Position numbers and translations under genes: made by a program. Shown here piece after piece: positions 60,659 through 64,000 of a stretch of DNA of 64,000 bases. The DNA is taken from NCBI GenBank assembly GCA_034770075.1, contig CM068382.1, positions 1,550,001 through 1,614,000 of the forward strand, in the 5' to 3' direction. The stretch comes from Aralia elata (Eukaryota > Streptophyta > Magnoliopsida > Apiales > Araliaceae). Under the pieces are notes generated by a model. The model was not told where the DNA came from, made no database searches, and worked only from the letters and a program-made list of their open reading frames with translations. Every line of letters begins with the position of its first letter. The stretch's first letter is position 1.

Positions 60659-61595
60659 TACTAATTTTGTGCCAAAATGAAAGTCTCATGTGAATTTTCC
60701 TCTAGTTTTACTTGTGTTTGCCAAAAATATACTGCGTAATCACTACTAAATTACCAATTTTAAGACTAATATAATAGTGAATAAGTTACAATGGCTGACA
60801 AATCTTAATCTTAATGTGTGAAAGGGAGCCAAACTCAAATGGAACTCGCATTTTGGGACAGAAGGACTAAGCAAATCTATAATTACCTAAATTTGAAATG
60901 GTATAAATAATTACTTTTTTTTATCTCATCTCTGTAAAACCCTTGTGGTTCTTTTTTATCTATAGTTACTTCTTTTTTTTTCCTTTGCAGCTCAAATAGG
61001 TATAATAATTGGTGTAAAATTTGCACAATAAGCAAATAAGAAACACCAAAACTTCAAGCAGTATTCTATAACTACCGAGTTCGCAGTCTACAAGTGAATC
61101 AGAAGCTACAGAAATAACAAAAGAGGCACCAGAAAAAGCACTCCATGAAACTGCATTCATCATGTCTATAAGAGTGTAAAGAATCCAATTCACAAAATAC
61201 TTCTCATATAATATAGGTTCATGTTCCATGATCTTTTTCATTACAATTCATAAGAACAAAACTTTCAAGTGACTTCTACAACAATATGCTCGACTCCTAA
61301 CTCCCTGTAAAGAATGCTGCCCAAATTGACAGAAGAACCAAAAAATACAAAACAAAAGGCACTGCACACTCTGAATAAAATAAAGAATAAAAAAAAAATC
61401 ATCCCTGCCCCCTCGTGATAAAGAAAATTTACACATCCAAATGCAAGGAAATAACTCTACAGCATGGGCAGGGATGAAAGCAAACCATATAGGACTGGAA
61501 AAAATGGATCAACAACATAAAAATATGTCGACCAAGATATTTAATTTCCTGTACCTAGGCAGATGTAAGAAAAGCATGCTTGAGTTTCTTTAACC
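60659..61595 (-). other. Myosin XI 3' flank
   Basis: Downstream of the myosin stop on the minus strand; the near part is presumably the 3' untranslated region. No other feature is seen. Confidence 0.4.
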
Positions 61596-62351
61596 TCACT
61601 CATGCAAAAACTGAAAGGCTAGATTCTCAAGAAGATCTGCCGCAGGTTTGACATCTGAGAAATCCTTCACTTGCAGTGAATTAGAAAGGTCGTCAACTGA
61701 GAAGGGTATGCTGCATTCAGAGGTACTGGTTAGTTGAAGTTCACCATGTTTTACCTCTACTTCAAATGAAACCAGGCTCATTTTCCCCACCAGTAACAAA
61801 ATTAAAAAGAAAAAGGAAGGATTTATATTTCTGCACTTGAAGAGAATATAAACTATTCTTAGGTGAAGGTTGACATCTTGTTCTGCACGGACAAGTGTCT
61901 CCCCAATCTGAATTTTTTTCTGGACGGTTTTATCTTTTCTTTTGATGAGCTTTTTGGAACTACTAATCCAAAATTAAATTCTGTACGAAGAAAGGAAAGA
62001 CTTTCACCTGGAATTGTCATCCAATAAAAAGGAATTGCTGTCAGCATTGTTGGAGTCTTCTGTCATTAGTATCTTCATGCTTGAAACAACCTGCATGAAT
62101 ATAACATAAAACTAAGTATGCATCCTCTTTCTTAACTGGAGGGAAAACGGACTATTAAAACTTCTTGTACAGAATTTTTTTGGCCATTTAAGACTTACAT
62201 CTGGAGATACACTTCGAGTATTGTAGTTATCATCCCAATAAAGAGTACATATTCTGTATAGCTGCTGGACACTTAGGATCTGAGGAAACAAGATTTCATT
62301 ATAGAGAGAGTATGTGTGTAAATATCACATTTTAATATAGGTGGATACGGT

Positions 62352-62387
<36 letters not shown>

Positions 62388-64000
62388 CAGGGCACAAATC
62401 ATTGGTAATCTCATCATAAGAAATTCTGTACTTCTGATGTATAACCTGTGGAATAAGATATACATTACTAAGCTAACATCATATTGCTAGACTTCAACCT
62501 ATTTTAATGAGGCAGAACTTCTTCAAATAAATAATAAATAACAGGAATGCAACTGTTTTCTAATGTAACAGAAAAGTTCTAAAACAGGAATAACCATATA
62601 TGCTGCAAGCAAGTTTCCTTAATTACACAGGTTGTCTTATTATGCTGTAAATGGAACTTAAAAGAGAAGAATATACCAAGAACCCAACAGATTGCCTAAT
62701 ATGCTTAAGTTCGTCCCAAGCTGAGCCTGCATACTGCAATTTAAGCAAAATAGAAAAGAAGTCACACAGACAGAAGAGATATAGAAGCAGCAAGTCAATT
62801 TTGGACTCATTACTAGAGGATCAATAAGGTGTAGGACAAAAAATTACCTCCTCTTTTGCCTGGCAGCACCATAGCTCTAGCTCTGCTAATCCAGATTTTA
62901 CATATTCCCCATTGCTGAATGTGCAACACTCACGACGTAGCAGAAGACTACAGAGCCAACAGAAGTTTGGATAGAAATTATGTACTTCCCAGCAAAAATG
63001 ACAACAAAAGGTCAAAACAGGGGGGGGGGGGGGGCGCTAATTTACCTATTAAAGAGTTGTACATTAACATATGAGAAAGTTTGTGTAAATATCTTCTGAA
63101 CAATAATTGGTGGCACCTGGAAACCAAATTCTGATAAGAATTTTTGTATTATTTAAAAGAATGAAATATGGTATTAATAAGGTCCTTACAAAATTTTCTT
63201 TCAATGTACTGAGAAGAGTGTTGAGACAATCAATGATGCCCTGCCAGTGATTAGCTGGAGAATCTTTGCCAAAGGACCGTCCAGATCTTAGCACACCTCC
63301 CTTGGATGTTCTTGGCGCCTGAATTTTCAGCATTATATATTAGGGTGCAGCATTACAAACTTGAGGCAAATTTTAATTTTTTTTTATTACCAGAAATCAT
63401 AATGTTATGCAGAAAACATATACTACACCATCAGGGTCATGCATCATGTAAAAACACAGAGCTTCCATACAGAATCGAGGGCATACCTACACAAATATCT
63501 GGAAATCCTATAGGAATCAAACACTACACACAATCATGGAAAGTCCAGGTTGTTTTAATGGCCGTAATTTTAAAAAAAGGGAAATGCTTAAATCCCTTAG
63601 AAGCATCTTCAACCAGATCAATATAATCCTTAAATTCATCTGAAAACAAAAAAATTATTCATAAACCGTGATATGTGAATTCCCTATTCTTATCCGGAAC
63701 ATTAGATTTATTGAAAAACCTATCCTCAAATACAAACTTAACAATAAAGAAAGCCAAATATACACATAAAACACCCTGCTGAGTAATAATTCAAGCCATG
63801 TCAAGCACCAACTCATGGATCAAGAATATCATACGGGCAGGACAGCCTAGAAAAGGATGAGTATGCATAGTGCAAATTGAAGTTCGACATACTTGGATAC
63901 ATAAGGAAAGAAACGATCCCAGTTCCTTCTTCAAGTTATCTCTAATAATTCCATAGATTTTCTCCACATACGCCGTGAGCTGCTGCTTAAAAAGCAACGC
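61596..64000 (-). CDS. Class XI myosin heavy chain, C-terminal globular tail (5' part outside window)
   Basis: Class XI myosins move organelles along actin and drive cytoplasmic streaming; the globular tail (dilute domain) binds cargo. Nine exons are visible: 63893-64000 (cut by the window edge), 63190-63318, 63046-63116, 62848-62947, 62677-62733, 62389-62445, 62199-62279, 62008-62090 and 61596-61710, all GT-AG and in phase, giving 266 C-terminal residues. Diagnostic runs in order: LLFKQQLTAYVEKIYG, APRTSKGGVLRSGRSFGKDS, NSLLLRRECCTFSNGEYVKS, YAGSAWDELKHIRQSVGFL, DLCPILSVQQLYRICTLYWD, MTEDSNNADSNSFLLDD, SIPFSVDDLSNS, and the end LAFQFLHE. The tail is complete; the motor, IQ motifs and coiled coil lie to the right of the window. 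The wording of the tail points to the XI-2/XI-B kind rather than MYA1, but that is uncertain. Confidence 0.95.
62354..62384. repeat. (GA)n microsatellite in myosin intron
   Basis: About 15 GA units directly beside the exon 62389-62445. On the gene strand this is a (TC)n run placed just after the donor site. Confidence 0.95.
63020..63034. repeat. 15-bp G homopolymer in myosin intron
   Basis: Fifteen consecutive G on the plus strand (C on the gene strand), inside the intron between exons 62848-62947 and 63046-63116, where C-rich sequence is unusual. May be a sequencing-length uncertainty. Confidence 0.9.

Noticed and set aside
1..64000. CRISPR arrays, operons or a gene cluster forming a new system
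   Set aside because: Direct repeats found are tandem duplications, MITEs or microsatellites; genes are split by introns, independently oriented and functionally unrelated.

Overview
The window is nuclear DNA of a flowering plant, most likely a eudicot. It is AT-rich, its genes are split by GT-AG introns, and it encodes plant-specific proteins: a nuclear photosystem I subunit with a transit peptide, a plastid glutaredoxin, a YUCCA auxin-synthesis enzyme, a class XI myosin and a TRM-family protein. Non-coding DNA is full of MITEs, foldback elements and TA microsatellites. I cannot name the species from sequence alone.

Layout, left to right. (1) 938-9033, minus: first six coding exons of CLASP, the rest lying beyond the left edge; its 3.8-kb intron 1 holds a truncated, decayed Ty3/gypsy-like retrotransposon with a recognisable 3' LTR. 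(2) 9034-11248: divergent spacer with a near-perfect 215-bp hairpin on the CLASP side. (3) 11249-16069, plus: a six-exon TOM2A-type tetraspanin. (4) 16070-20439: spacer with a Stowaway MITE, a perfect-length 115-bp tandem duplication and a Tourist-like MITE. (5) 20440-24608, minus: a five-exon TRM-family protein (976 aa). (6) About 25.9-32.67 kb: repeat-rich spacer with a Mutator-type MITE, nested foldbacks and an inverted pair of Stowaway copies. (7) 32670-33865, plus: PsaE, convergent with (8) 35436-38301, minus: plastid glutaredoxin GRXS12. (9) 44370-45970, minus: YUC8/9-type flavin monooxygenase. (10) About 46.3-61.6 kb: a gene-poor stretch of about 15 kb with a 1.08-kb Mutator-like element, a perfect 89-bp inverted repeat and another Stowaway copy. 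(11) 61596-64000, minus: the last nine exons of a class XI myosin tail, continuing past the right edge.

The genes are unrelated neighbours, not a cluster: cortical microtubules (CLASP, TRM), membrane organisation (tetraspanin), photosystem I (PsaE), plastid redox control (GRXS12), auxin synthesis (YUC) and actin-based transport (myosin XI). All exon joins given below were checked by hand for GT-AG borders and reading phase, and every complete gene closes in frame. I found no gene cluster, CRISPR array or other system that looks new. The points most worth a second look are the long hairpins and inverted repeats, the retrotransposon in CLASP intron 1, and one substitution in a conserved YUCCA motif.
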